This document shows, one piece after another, positions 24,791-33,288 of a DNA stretch of 64,000 nucleotides. The notes under the pieces were generated by a model. That model was not told where the DNA came from and did not search any database. It was given only the letters and a program-made list of their open reading frames with translations. Positions within the stretch are counted from its first letter, which is position 1. Each line of letters opens with the position of its first letter. The stretch is from a bacterium (lineage in GTDB: Bacteria; Electryoneota; Electryoneia; Electryoneales; Electryoneaceae). The stretch covers positions 1 to 64,000 of the forward strand of contig JANQEY010000145.1 in assembly GCA_028278125.1 (NCBI GenBank). The letters run 5' to 3'. The position numbers and the translations under genes were made by a program.

Positions 24791-25630
24791 ATGATCAAGG
24801 TAAAGGGAAAAATTTCTCCCCTGGGGACAATCGGTACATTTCTGAAAGTAGGTACCTGATCAGAAACGTTGGCGAGAGTTCTCGACCAGGCATACGATAA
24901 TCCACAGAAACTTGAAGAACATGCGGTAGCACCCCTGGCTGGTGGAATAATGCAGCATGGCTACCAGTGTGGCATGATCTGGGGATCTGCCCTGTCAGCT
25001 GGTTCCCAGGCTTATAAAGTGTACGGCGCTGGAGCTGAAGCTGAAACCAGGGCTATTCTTGCATCAAAGGCAGTTGTTGAAGCTTTTGAGAAAGAAAAAA
25101 ATACAATTAACTGCCTGGAAATAACCAGCATCGATAAATCTTCATCAAGCCTTGAAATGTTCACCTATTTCTTTCTCAAGGGTGGAACCATCGGTTGTTT
25201 CCGCATGTCAGCAAAAATGGCAGCGAAGGCTTTTGACCAGATAAACACTTCATTTGCTGAAGAAAAAATCGATGTACCACCTACTCCGGTAAGTTGTGCT
25301 ACTGTAGTAGCCGAAAAAATGGGAGCATCTGAGAAGCATAAGCATATGGCAGCGGGTTTTGCAGGCGGGATCGGTTTATGCGGGGGTGCCTGCGGAGCAC
25401 TAGGTGCAGCAATCTGGATCAATTCAATGAGAAAAAGCGAAGACGGGAAAAAAATTGACTTCAAAGATCCTGATGCTCTTGAAATAGTTGAAAAATTTAT
25501 CAAAAGCTCAGATTACAGGTTCGAGTGCATGGAGATTGTTGGACGCATATTTGAGAGTCCGACCGACCATGCAGAGTATATACAGAAGGGAGGTTGCGCG
25601 GAAATAATTAATACTCTCGCTGAGCAGTGA
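24791..25630 (+). CDS. C-GCAxxG-C-C family protein, candidate selenoprotein (in-frame UGA at codon 23)
   Basis: 279 residues if the TGA at 24857-24859 is read as selenocysteine. The ATG at 24791 has GGAG five bases upstream; codons 1-22 read MIKVKGKISPLGTIGTFLKV plus GT, then U23, then SETLARVLDQAYDNP. From memory, relatives have GTCS at this place, so U replaces Cys. A 7-bp hairpin follows (24870-24888) with loop AGTT. The rest carries the redox-type cysteine pattern: C60 in GYQCGMIWG, C108, C136, C169, and C197/C201 in LCGGACGALGA, C246, C269. Two similar halves (GIMQHGYQCGMIWG and GIGLCGGACGALGA) suggest an internal duplication. Family role: putative redox protein, cytoplasmic. If UGA is a stop, a TTG at 24869 would start a shortened form without a ribosome-binding site. 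Confidence 0.75.
24857..24888 (+). promoter_or_regulatory. Sec UGA codon with SECIS-like hairpin
   Basis: The TGA at 24857-24859 is followed 10 nt later by the stem TGG-CGAG (24870-24876) pairing with CTCG-A-CCA (24881-24888, one bulged A). The four-base apical loop AGTT has its G 19 nt after the TGA. Bacterial SECIS elements lie just after the UGA, with a G/GU in the apical loop at roughly this distance. No folding program was run. Confidence 0.6.
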
Positions 25631-25669
25631 ACCAGCTTGAGTATTTTTAGAATCTGAGCAAATCCGCTT

Positions 25670-25690
25670 GAGAATTGATAATTCTCTCTT
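25670..25690 (+). terminator. Weak possible terminator after the selenoprotein candidate
   Basis: The inverted repeat GAGAATT / AATTCTC with a 3-nt loop (25670-25686) is followed by TCTTT. AT-rich stem and short T run, so low confidence. Confidence 0.35.
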
Positions 25691-25831
25691 TAGACTCTAA
25701 ATATGCACACTTGAGACGCATCCCCAGGAGTTAACGAAATCTTCCCAGTCAACTCCCTAGAAGTGTCCACCCTTGACGTTTTTGACTGGATAACCCGGAA
25801 GGGTAAGCTTGATAACGGAAAGGGAGAGATC

Positions 25832-26221
25832 ATGCCACTGATACCGGATTTTGAAACCCTGAAAGAGAATTTAGGCGAAAACTACGAGGACTTTTTCGAT
25901 GTCATGAACAGCACTTTTGACGCTGGCGAAGAAGTTCTTCACCTCTATCATATTCCACAAGAACCACCCTCAAAGGCAAACGATTATTATGTGCTGACCA
26001 GGAAAAGGCTGTTCCGAATGGAGATAGATCCCACTTTGAAATTCAGGTCGAGTATGACATGCTACTACCTGCACCAGTTTGATTCTGTGGTATTTATGGC
26101 AACTCAACAGGGTCACAGGGTAAGCCTGAGACACTCCAACGGGAAAATGACAATCGATTTCCGTGCTGATGATTTAAAAGACCTCTATAGTGACCTGAAC
26201 TCTGTTTTAGATGGGCATTGA
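25832..26221 (+). CDS. Small PH-like domain protein of unknown function
   Basis: 129 residues from the ATG at 25832, preceded by AGGGAG; the frame is open back to a GTG at 25763, but that start has no ribosome-binding site. A helical N-terminus (DFETLKENLGENYEDFFDVM) leads into a beta-rich part: VLHLYHIP, YYVLTRKRLFRMEIDP, CYYLHQFDSVVFMATQQG, RVSLRHSNGKMTIDF, and a final helix ADDLKDLYSDLNSVL. This order, with YYVLTxxRLF and a last amphipathic helix, looks like a bacterial PH-like (bPH) domain, used for binding membranes or proteins. No signal peptide. Function unknown. Confidence 0.6.
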   Translation: MPLIPDFETLKENLGENYEDFFDVMNSTFDAGEEVLHLYHIPQEPPSKANDYYVLTRKRLFRMEIDPTLKFRSSMTCYYLHQFDSVVFMATQQGHRVSLRHSNGKMTIDFRADDLKDLYSDLNSVLDGH

Positions 26222-26292
26222 TATCTTTTATATATTCGAGTAGAAAGAATAGTAAATCAACAAGTTAAACTTCAAATGACTGGAGAACTTTG

Positions 26293-26481
26293 ATGGGTGA
26301 TAACAGCAATTTTGATGAAAAGAGTTCAATGATAATCGGCGGTGCGACATTAATAGGTGTTGGCGTCGGATTTATTTTCTTTCATGTGTCGGTCTTCTGG
26401 TTTGTTGCCTGCACACTAATAGGAATTGGCCTTGGTCTTGTGATCTCCCAGTTTTTACCTGGTAAAAAGGATGGAAGCTGA
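26293..26481 (+). CDS. Small two-helix membrane protein
   Basis: 62 residues from the ATG at 26293, with GGAG seven bases upstream. Two hydrophobic, glycine-rich segments (MIIGGATLIGVGVGFIFF and FWFVACTLIGIGLGLVIS) are separated by a short turn and end in a basic PGKKDGS tail. Family not recognised. It lies 71 bp after the PH-like gene. Confidence 0.6.
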   Translation: MGDNSNFDEKSSMIIGGATLIGVGVGFIFFHVSVFWFVACTLIGIGLGLVISQFLPGKKDGS

Positions 26482-26526
26482 TCTTTCTAAAAACATTCAT
26501 TCGAAAATATTAATTCATTCAGCCTT

Positions 26527-26563
26527 GCTTTTTTGAGATATTAACTCAAAAGCTCAAGTTTTT
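26527..26563 (+). terminator. Probable terminator after the small membrane protein
   Basis: GCTTTT(TT)GAG pairs with CTCAAAAGC (26527-26537 and 26545-26553, two unpaired T), then TCAAGTTTTT. Confidence 0.5.
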
Positions 26564-26679
26564 CTTTAACTAAGCAATCAAACTGGTCTCTCTTTTGCAG
26601 TTGTTATTTTTGTTTTCCCGGGTTTATACCCATCGGAAAACCATTGATCATGAAATAGCAATAAATTAGGGAGGCTATT

Positions 26680-28830
26680 ATGAAATTCCGCCTCTGTATT
26701 CTTTACATATTCACAGCCCTTACCGGGTACTTTTTTCCTCTCCAGGCACAGGACAGCTTGAACATAACCCTGGTGCATCGAATCCCACTTAATTGGAACG
26801 AGGTGGAGCAGGTTGATGTAATGGATGGTTATCTCTATGCAGGGACACCAGAGAATGGAATCAGGGTGGTCGACGTTTCCGATCCGACTGACCCTTTCGA
26901 AGTAAATTCTTACGAACCGGGAGGGACAATTGAAGATATTAAATGCACGGGTTCATTCCTCCATGCGGCAGCACACTTTGATGGGTATCTGCTGCTCGAT
27001 ACTTCCGATCCCTTAAACATCCAGGAATCTGGAAGACTCGATACACCAGGGATTACCAGGCTGGTTTCTGCCATTGATACTACCGCGTTTGTAATTGATG
27101 ACTACGGTGTAACTACATTCCTGCTGACAATAGATATATCGGAGCCGGAGAATCCCGTTCAATCGGGTTCTCTCCAGCTTGGATCGGAAGCAAGAGATAT
27201 TTACTACGAAAATGGTTACGTGTTTATCGCGGGTCTCTACCAGGGATTCTACGTAGTCGATGTTTCAGACATTGAGCAGCCGGAAATAATTACAACATAC
27301 CCCACGGATTCTGGACTTACTGATGTCTGGGTAATGGATGATACAGCATTCCTGGCGTCAAGATATGATTTTATTATACTCGACATTTCCAATCCAGATG
27401 AGCCAGGCGATTTATATTCTGAATCATTCCCGTGGGTAATAAACGATATTATCGCTGAGGATGATGACGTATACCTCATGTTTGGCGGAAGGATTGAAAC
27501 TTTGGATATTTCCGATCCCACCTCTCCCCAACCACTTGGTCTATATAATCAACTTGGTACGAGCCTTGAGTTTGTACTGAATGAAAACTCCGTCTATGTG
27601 GCTGACGGTACTTATGGCCTGTCTATTATCGATACCCAGAATCCCGCAAATCCTGTTGCTGCTTCATCAATGAAAGGACCGGGAGATGCAATCGATGCTG
27701 TCAAAACTGGAAATTACATCATTGCGGCAAATTCATCAGGACTTGTTCTGCTTGATGCTGAGTATCCGGAGGAAGGTTTTCCACGAACAGATATTGATAT
27801 AGATGCGTTGGAGGTTAAAGTCTCCGGTGATAACACATTTGTACTTGATTCAGATGGATTCCTGCACATACTAGATATTTCTGATTTCCAGCAGCCAGAA
27901 GAAGTTTTCTTGTTCAATATCGACGGTTTTTTAACAACTATTACACCAAACGAATCCGTGGCATATCTTGGAGCAAAATCAGGATTGGCTGAATACCATT
28001 TATTATCACTCGATATTGCGAACATGGAATCTCCCGAAATAATTGGCTCACTTGACCTGCCCGCTGAGGTGAACAGTATAAATATTCAAGATACCCTTGC
28101 ATGCCTAACCTGTGGAGAAGATGGGTCATATCTTGTAGATATTTCAGATCCGGAGTTCCCATCCTTTGCGGGAGAATTTGATCCGGTTATCCCGATTGAT
28201 CACAAGAAATCAGCATTTTTCCAGGAACACCTGTTAATCGCAGACGCGATGAACGGACTGGTAGTACTAGATATTTCCGACCTGGAAAACCTGGAAGAAG
28301 TTAATCTATTCGAAGCGAGAGGTAGTGTCCAGGATGTTGAAGTTCATGATATTTATGCCTTAATGGCTACAGGAAATGAAGGAGTACAGGTTGTAAACCT
28401 TTGGAATCCTTCAAATCCCGTTGAAGTTGGTTATTATGATACCAGGGAATTTTCAGCAAGCTTATCTGAATCGGGTGGTAGTATCTATGTAGCCGATGGC
28501 CTGGATATTTACGTGATGCAGTTTTTTTACGAATTTGCAGCCGAAGAACAATTTAAACAAATATTTTCAAATGTTTTATATCCTGTTAATGTATACCCGA
28601 ATCCGTTTAATTCAACGTTAACAATCAATTTAGGGAATATGCCTGGTGACAACTTCGAAGCCAGGATTACAGATATTCTTGGACGAACCTTGATTAATTT
28701 GCATCGTGATGATTTTATTAATAATCATTCATTTACCTGGGAACCTGCAATTTCTTCAGGAACATATGTATTGAGTATTTACAATAATTCGCAATTATTG
28801 AATAAACAAAGATTAATCCATATCAAATGA
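26680..28830 (+). CDS. T9SS-sorted LVIVD-repeat beta-propeller surface protein
   Basis: 716 residues. Signal peptide LYIFTALTGYFFPLQAQ. Residues ~30-615 are made of ~40-residue repeats with the motif x-V-D-V/I-S-D-P-x-x-P (RVVDVSDPTDPFEV, YVVDVSDIEQPEII, ETLDISDPTSPQPLG, LVVLDISDLENLEEV), the LVIVD repeat that builds beta-propellers. The last ~75 residues are a T9SS sorting domain (NVYPNPFNST, DILGRTLIN, SGTYVLSI, final LIHIK). Start ATG with GGGAGG upstream. Inferred: a surface-displayed protein-interaction or adhesion domain. No enzymatic motif. Confidence 0.88.
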   Translation: MKFRLCILYIFTALTGYFFPLQAQDSLNITLVHRIPLNWNEVEQVDVMDGYLYAGTPENGIRVVDVSDPTDPFEVNSYEPGGTIEDIKCTGSFLHAAAHFDGYLLLDTSDPLNIQESGRLDTPGITRLVSAIDTTAFVIDDYGVTTFLLTIDISEPENPVQSGSLQLGSEARDIYYENGYVFIAGLYQGFYVVDVSDIEQPEIITTYPTDSGLTDVWVMDDTAFLASRYDFIILDISNPDEPGDLYSESFPWVINDIIAEDDDVYLMFGGRIETLDISDPTSPQPLGLYNQLGTSLEFVLNENSVYVADGTYGLSIIDTQNPANPVAASSMKGPGDAIDAVKTGNYIIAANSSGLVLLDAEYPEEGFPRTDIDIDALEVKVSGDNTFVLDSDGFLHILDISDFQQPEEVFLFNIDGFLTTITPNESVAYLGAKSGLAEYHLLSLDIANMESPEIIGSLDLPAEVNSINIQDTLACLTCGEDGSYLVDISDPEFPSFAGEFDPVIPIDHKKSAFFQEHLLIADAMNGLVVLDISDLENLEEVNLFEARGSVQDVEVHDIYALMATGNEGVQVVNLWNPSNPVEVGYYDTREFSASLSESGGSIYVADGLDIYVMQFFYEFAAEEQFKQIFSNVLYPVNVYPNPFNSTLTINLGNMPGDNFEARITDILGRTLINLHRDDFINNHSFTWEPAISSGTYVLSIYNNSQLLNKQRLIHIK

Positions 28831-28888
28831 TATTTTAGGCTAATCATTAAAAATATTAAACTATCTTATTAATTATCTGATCAAACGC

Positions 28889-28918
28889 TTGACACCCATA
28901 AATTCCTGCAAATATCTT
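28889..28918 (+). promoter_or_regulatory. Candidate sigma70-type promoter for the 29110 gene
   Basis: TTGACA at 28889-28894 and TATCTT at 28913-28918 with an 18-bp spacer, about 190 bp before the gene. FCB groups differ in promoter consensus, so this is tentative. Confidence 0.4.
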
Positions 28919-29109
28919 ATTATTATCCTATTATTTCAATGAATCAGGGATAAATCTTAGCCGGAGTACCGGATATAGTTAGAAATTTTTGTTTTAATTT
29001 GAAAGGGATATTCTTTTCCATGCTGTCCTAAAGATTAATAGATGGAAAAGATTAAGTTAGAATTTTCGTAAATAAGATTGCTTACCTAACATTATTTTGG
29101 AGCGAAACC

Positions 29110-31527
29110 ATGAAAAAAGGTTATCTGTTGATTTGCTTTGCTTTGTTGTTAAGTCTTGTATTTTCAGGCTTGACTGTTGCTGAAAAGGCAAACCTCACTC
29201 CTCAGCAGAGTGCTCAAATGTGGGCTGAATGGGAACAGGCACGGGAAAACAGAAATCACAACGAGCTTGATGAAATTCTTTTTGAAGAAGACTTTACCGA
29301 CGGAATTCCGGAGGACTGGGAAAACGTTGATATCGAAGGTAATGGATGGATATGGACGTGGTTAGAAGAGGGTGAACCGTTGCCTTGGGGAGGTGGTGAA
29401 GGATATACCATCGAAGAAACCACTCCCCTGGTCTACGCTGATTCCGATGCAGCTGGTGAGGAACAGATGGAAGCTGCCCTGGTCACATCGGAAATTGACG
29501 TAACAGGGTATGATGATATAACCCTTGAATTTGATCATATCCTCAGAAATTTTGACGCTACCGGTTCAGAAGCCTGGGTTGAAATTTCTTTCGACGATGG
29601 TGAAACCTGGACAGAAGTTCAATACTGGCAGATTTTGATCGAACAAGGCAATCCTGGTGAAATCGAAGAGGATTACCCATTTTCTGTCAGCCTTAATGAC
29701 TTTATCACTGATCAAACTACATTTAAACTTCGTTTCCGTTATCGTGCCTTCTGGCAGTATTTCTGGGCTATTGATAACGTAACAGTAATTGGAGATGAAG
29801 GCGAACCTCCCCCACCGGGACCGACCAACCTTATGGCTACGCACGACGGGATGGGAAATGTTTCCCTCTGGTGGGTACCTATAGCCGGTTTGTCAGATGG
29901 CTTCATAGAGGATTTCAGCGATGGTGTAGCAGATGATTTTACCTTCATCCCTGACGCTGAGCCTTTTGAAGTTGTCGAAGAAAACCTGGTCTACACAGGT
30001 ACACTCGAAGGCGACGATTTCGGTGGTGGGTATTACGCGCCGGCGATTTATTCAGACGGTATTGCAGAAACTTCGGTAATGAAAGTAGATGGATACACCG
30101 CGGCCGGTATGGCATTAATGCTTCGAGGTTATTCTGACGACGGAATCAATTACTGGGGTTATTCATTCGTAATAACTGCAAACGGTTATTACAGTGTTCA
30201 CAGGATCGATGGCGATCCTGAAGAAAACCAGGTCTGGCTTGTCAACCCGACTTTCTCAAACCAGATAAACACCGGTCTTGGCCAGTCAAATACTGTAACA
30301 GTTCTGATGGCTGGAAGCTCGTTTACATTGTTCATCAATGGTGTTCTCTCAACGACAGTCAACGATGACACCTACGAATCAGGTTTTGTTGGTGTTGGAA
30401 CATGGAATACTGCGGACTACGAAACAGAAGTCCACTGGGATTACCTGGAAATGGAAGCTACCGTCGAACTCGATGAGTTTATCGAATACAATGTCTACCG
30501 TGACGATGTGCTCATTGGTTCAACCACCGGCGTTACCTTTGAAGACATGGTCCCCACGATTGGTACTTATAATTACGGGGTCACTGCCCTCTACGATGAA
30601 GGTGAATCCAATCCGGAAGAACTTGAAGTCCCCTGGGAAGGTACAATCAGTTCTATAGAAAACGTCCAGACAGATGAAGCGATGCTGGATTCACTTGTTC
30701 ACGTTGTAGGTATTGTCACACAGCCGACCAACTCAACCACTGTAGAACGTTTTGAAGCATATATCCAGGATGAGACCGGGTATGGTATCATGATGTTCGA
30801 CTTCGATCCGATTGATCCTGAGAATAATCTCAATCGTGGTGATGAAGTCCAGGTTACAGGTTTTGTTGATGAATACAACGGGATGACTGAAATTGTTAAT
30901 TTCGGTTATGTTGTACTATCTACCGGTAATACTGTACCTGATGCGATGACCGGAACTACAGATGAGATAGCAAACAACCAGGCGATGGAGGGATCATGGG
31001 CGGAAGTCCAGGGGATACTCCAGGAAGATCCTGCTAACGAAGGCAGCTATAATATCTCACTTGATGATGGATCCGGTCCGGTTACTGTTCGCATATACGA
31101 AGACGCCGCACTCGACCTGTCAGACCTGTTTATGGATTATGAAATTGCCGTTCGTGGTGTGATCAAACTTTACGAAGACGCCGTTCAGATTGTGCCATCA
31201 TTGCAGGACGATATTGACTTTATCACCGATGTTGAAGATCAATTAACCGGTGGTACTGTTCCAACTGAATTCGGTATCTCCTCATCTTACCCGAATCCGT
31301 TTAACTCGTCCGTCAGGATTGTAATTGGAGTGCCACAGGCTAACGACATCAAAGCCGAGGTGTTCGATATTCTGGGTAGAAATGTCGCTTCGTTCAATCT
31401 TGGTCACATGCAGGCCGGGTATCATAATTTCACCTGGCAAGCAAACGGACCATCAGGGCTCTATTTTGTCAAAGTCAGCTCTGGAACAGGCAGCAGTGAT
31501 ATTCAAAAACTAATGTTTGTCAAATAG
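29110..31527 (+). CDS. T9SS-sorted multidomain adhesin-like surface protein
   Basis: 805 residues. Signal peptide (YLLICFALLLSLVFSGLTVA). Residues ~55-230 resemble a cleaved-adhesin/MAM-type jelly roll (LFEEDFTDGIPEDWENVD, DDITLEFDHILRN, AWVEISFDDGETW, YFWAIDNVTV). Residues ~270-455 look like a second concanavalin-like sandwich (FIEDFSDGVADDFTF). A short fibronectin-type stretch (VYRDDVLIGSTTGVTFEDM) follows. Residues ~520-695 are an OB-fold-like module (VVGIVTQPTNSTTVERFEAY, IQDETGYGIMMFDF, VQVTGFVDEYNGMTEIV). Last ~85 residues: T9SS sorting domain (SSYPNPFNSS, ILGRNVASF, SGLYFVKV). The OB module and its GIVTQPTNSTT motif recur in the genes at 40226 and 44176. A strong terminator follows. 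Confidence 0.85.
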   Translation: MKKGYLLICFALLLSLVFSGLTVAEKANLTPQQSAQMWAEWEQARENRNHNELDEILFEEDFTDGIPEDWENVDIEGNGWIWTWLEEGEPLPWGGGEGYTIEETTPLVYADSDAAGEEQMEAALVTSEIDVTGYDDITLEFDHILRNFDATGSEAWVEISFDDGETWTEVQYWQILIEQGNPGEIEEDYPFSVSLNDFITDQTTFKLRFRYRAFWQYFWAIDNVTVIGDEGEPPPPGPTNLMATHDGMGNVSLWWVPIAGLSDGFIEDFSDGVADDFTFIPDAEPFEVVEENLVYTGTLEGDDFGGGYYAPAIYSDGIAETSVMKVDGYTAAGMALMLRGYSDDGINYWGYSFVITANGYYSVHRIDGDPEENQVWLVNPTFSNQINTGLGQSNTVTVLMAGSSFTLFINGVLSTTVNDDTYESGFVGVGTWNTADYETEVHWDYLEMEATVELDEFIEYNVYRDDVLIGSTTGVTFEDMVPTIGTYNYGVTALYDEGESNPEELEVPWEGTISSIENVQTDEAMLDSLVHVVGIVTQPTNSTTVERFEAYIQDETGYGIMMFDFDPIDPENNLNRGDEVQVTGFVDEYNGMTEIVNFGYVVLSTGNTVPDAMTGTTDEIANNQAMEGSWAEVQGILQEDPANEGSYNISLDDGSGPVTVRIYEDAALDLSDLFMDYEIAVRGVIKLYEDAVQIVPSLQDDIDFITDVEDQLTGGTVPTEFGISSSYPNPFNSSVRIVIGVPQANDIKAEVFDILGRNVASFNLGHMQAGYHNFTWQANGPSGLYFVKVSSGTGSSDIQKLMFVK

Positions 31528-31546
31528 CGATATTTGCTGTTTTTTC

Positions 31547-31578
31547 AGCCCGGTCAGTTCTGGCCGGGCTCTTTTTTT
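31547..31578 (+). terminator. Terminator after the 29110 gene
   Basis: The stem AGCCCGGTCA / TGGCCGGGCT with loop GTTC is followed by CTTTTTTT. Confidence 0.9.
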
Positions 31579-31633
31579 CTCCTGTTGTTCTTATGGATTC
31601 TTAGATGAATTCAACTTTATATTTAATTGATCG

Positions 31634-33256
31634 TTGTTGAAAACTAATCAGCTATTCCGGATACCAACTTTGAATATCTATTCAATAGCACCATTGGTGA
31701 GTGCCCTGTTTCTTTATTCACTGGGGATTGTTTCCCTCGTTTCCGGACGTCGTGAAACAGTCTGGCGGGTGTTTTCAGCTTTCTGTTTTCTCCTGGGTAC
31801 AACCTCATTTTTCGCAATGGTTACAGCAAGCTCTGATATCGCATATTTTCAAAAACACCACAGATTCCTGCGTCTTGCCCCCCTCTTCGCCTACCTCTCC
31901 ATTGTCTTCGGAATATTCTATTCGGCTGTGTTGACCGGGATGCAGAAATGTTCCAGTATCTTCGGCAAAAAATTTTCATTGTCGATCAACGACGAAGGAG
32001 TTGAGGTCTGCCTGTTTGGAAAAAATATCCCTCCGAAACCATATTTTGTAGCCTGGGTTTTATTTGTTGCGATTGTCCTGGCGCTGCTTTTGAGAACCGA
32101 CTGGTTAATTTCAAGCGTCCAAAGGTTACCATCAGGCAGGTTTGACATTGAATTCGGACCATTGATTTACCTGGTGGCAGTTTTGATTATAATGGCACTG
32201 GTAAAGATCATAACACTCCTCTCAGCAGCCTACAGGAGTTCAGACAGTCTACCTTTTAAAAAATTCCTCAAGCTGAATATTATTGGGTTTGCTTCAATTT
32301 ATACACCGGCTGGTTTTATGATGGTGATCCTGCCAATTTTTGGTATGCAGACACAGATTTATACCTTTATCGCTTTCCCGATAGCTGTTATAATTTTCTA
32401 TATCGCCATTGTACGATACCAGTTTGACCGGGTAGAAGAGCTCAACTTGAACCTTGAAAGAAAGGTCGATGAACGTACTTATGAGCTCAGGCAGGCGCAA
32501 TCACGTGTCGCGCAGGCCGAAAAGATGGCGTCAATGGGTCAACTTGTAGCAGGTGTCGCCCATGAAGTAAATAATCCAATCGGTGCGGTTCGAAGCATGC
32601 ACCAGACGATGATGCTTGGAGTTAATAAAGTCAGGGATATCGTTTCGGAAGCACCGGATGAAATTCGTAACTGCAGCGAACTGACATCGGCATTTGAAGC
32701 GATCGAAAACGCCGATAAAGTAATTGAAGATGGTACCAGTAGAGTACGCAACATTGTTAAACAGTTGAAAAGTTTTGCACGGCTCGATGAAGCTGATCTC
32801 CAGAAATCGGATATCAATAAGGGTATTGAAGATACTCTTTCGCTGCTGGAACACGAACTTAAAGACATCAAGATTGTCAAGAACTACGGTGAGATAGAAG
32901 AAATATCATGTTATCCCGGGCAATTGAACCAGGTCTGGTTAAACCTGCTGGTGAACGCCAAGCAGGCAATAGAAAACACTGAGGGCGAGATTCGTATCTC
33001 CACAAAACCGATAAATGGTCATATAGAAATAAACATCCGGGATAATGGATCAGGCATCAGCGAACAGGATATGACCAGGATATTCGATCCCGGCTTTACA
33101 ACAAAAGGTATGGGTGTTGGAACAGGGCTGGGACTGGGAATATGTTACCAGATAGTAAAAGACCACAACGGAGATATTGAAGTACATAGCAAAAAAGGTG
33201 AGGGAGCATCATTTACAGTGAAAATACCCGATCACCTTAACAACCAAGTTGATTAA
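31634..33256 (+). CDS. Sensor histidine kinase with a 7TM N-terminal region
   Basis: 540 residues. Seven hydrophobic segments between residues ~14 and 262 (for example YSIAPLVSALFLYSLGIVS, FVAWVLFVAIVLALLL, YTFIAFPIAVIIFYIAIV) match the 7TM input region of some histidine kinases. A coiled-coil linker (NLERKVDERTYELRQAQ) leads to the DHp domain with phosphoacceptor H310 in VAGVAHEVNNPIG. The ATPase part has N-box WLNLLVNAKQAI, G1 IRDNGSGIS and G2 GVGTGLGLGI, so it should be active. The start is a TTG (31634, or the next codon) without a clear ribosome-binding site, since an in-frame TGA is just upstream. No response regulator is next to it. Stimulus unknown. Confidence 0.88.
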   Translation: MLKTNQLFRIPTLNIYSIAPLVSALFLYSLGIVSLVSGRRETVWRVFSAFCFLLGTTSFFAMVTASSDIAYFQKHHRFLRLAPLFAYLSIVFGIFYSAVLTGMQKCSSIFGKKFSLSINDEGVEVCLFGKNIPPKPYFVAWVLFVAIVLALLLRTDWLISSVQRLPSGRFDIEFGPLIYLVAVLIIMALVKIITLLSAAYRSSDSLPFKKFLKLNIIGFASIYTPAGFMMVILPIFGMQTQIYTFIAFPIAVIIFYIAIVRYQFDRVEELNLNLERKVDERTYELRQAQSRVAQAEKMASMGQLVAGVAHEVNNPIGAVRSMHQTMMLGVNKVRDIVSEAPDEIRNCSELTSAFEAIENADKVIEDGTSRVRNIVKQLKSFARLDEADLQKSDINKGIEDTLSLLEHELKDIKIVKNYGEIEEISCYPGQLNQVWLNLLVNAKQAIENTEGEIRISTKPINGHIEINIRDNGSGISEQDMTRIFDPGFTTKGMGVGTGLGLGICYQIVKDHNGDIEVHSKKGEGASFTVKIPDHLNNQVD

Positions 33257-33288
33257 ACTTGTACCTCCCTCCAAACCTATTACAAAAT

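Noticed and set aside
24869..25630. Separate shorter gene starting at the TTG at 24869
   Set aside because: No ribosome-binding site, and the codons upstream in the same frame to ATG 24791 look coding apart from one TGA, which better fits selenocysteine (or a pseudogene).
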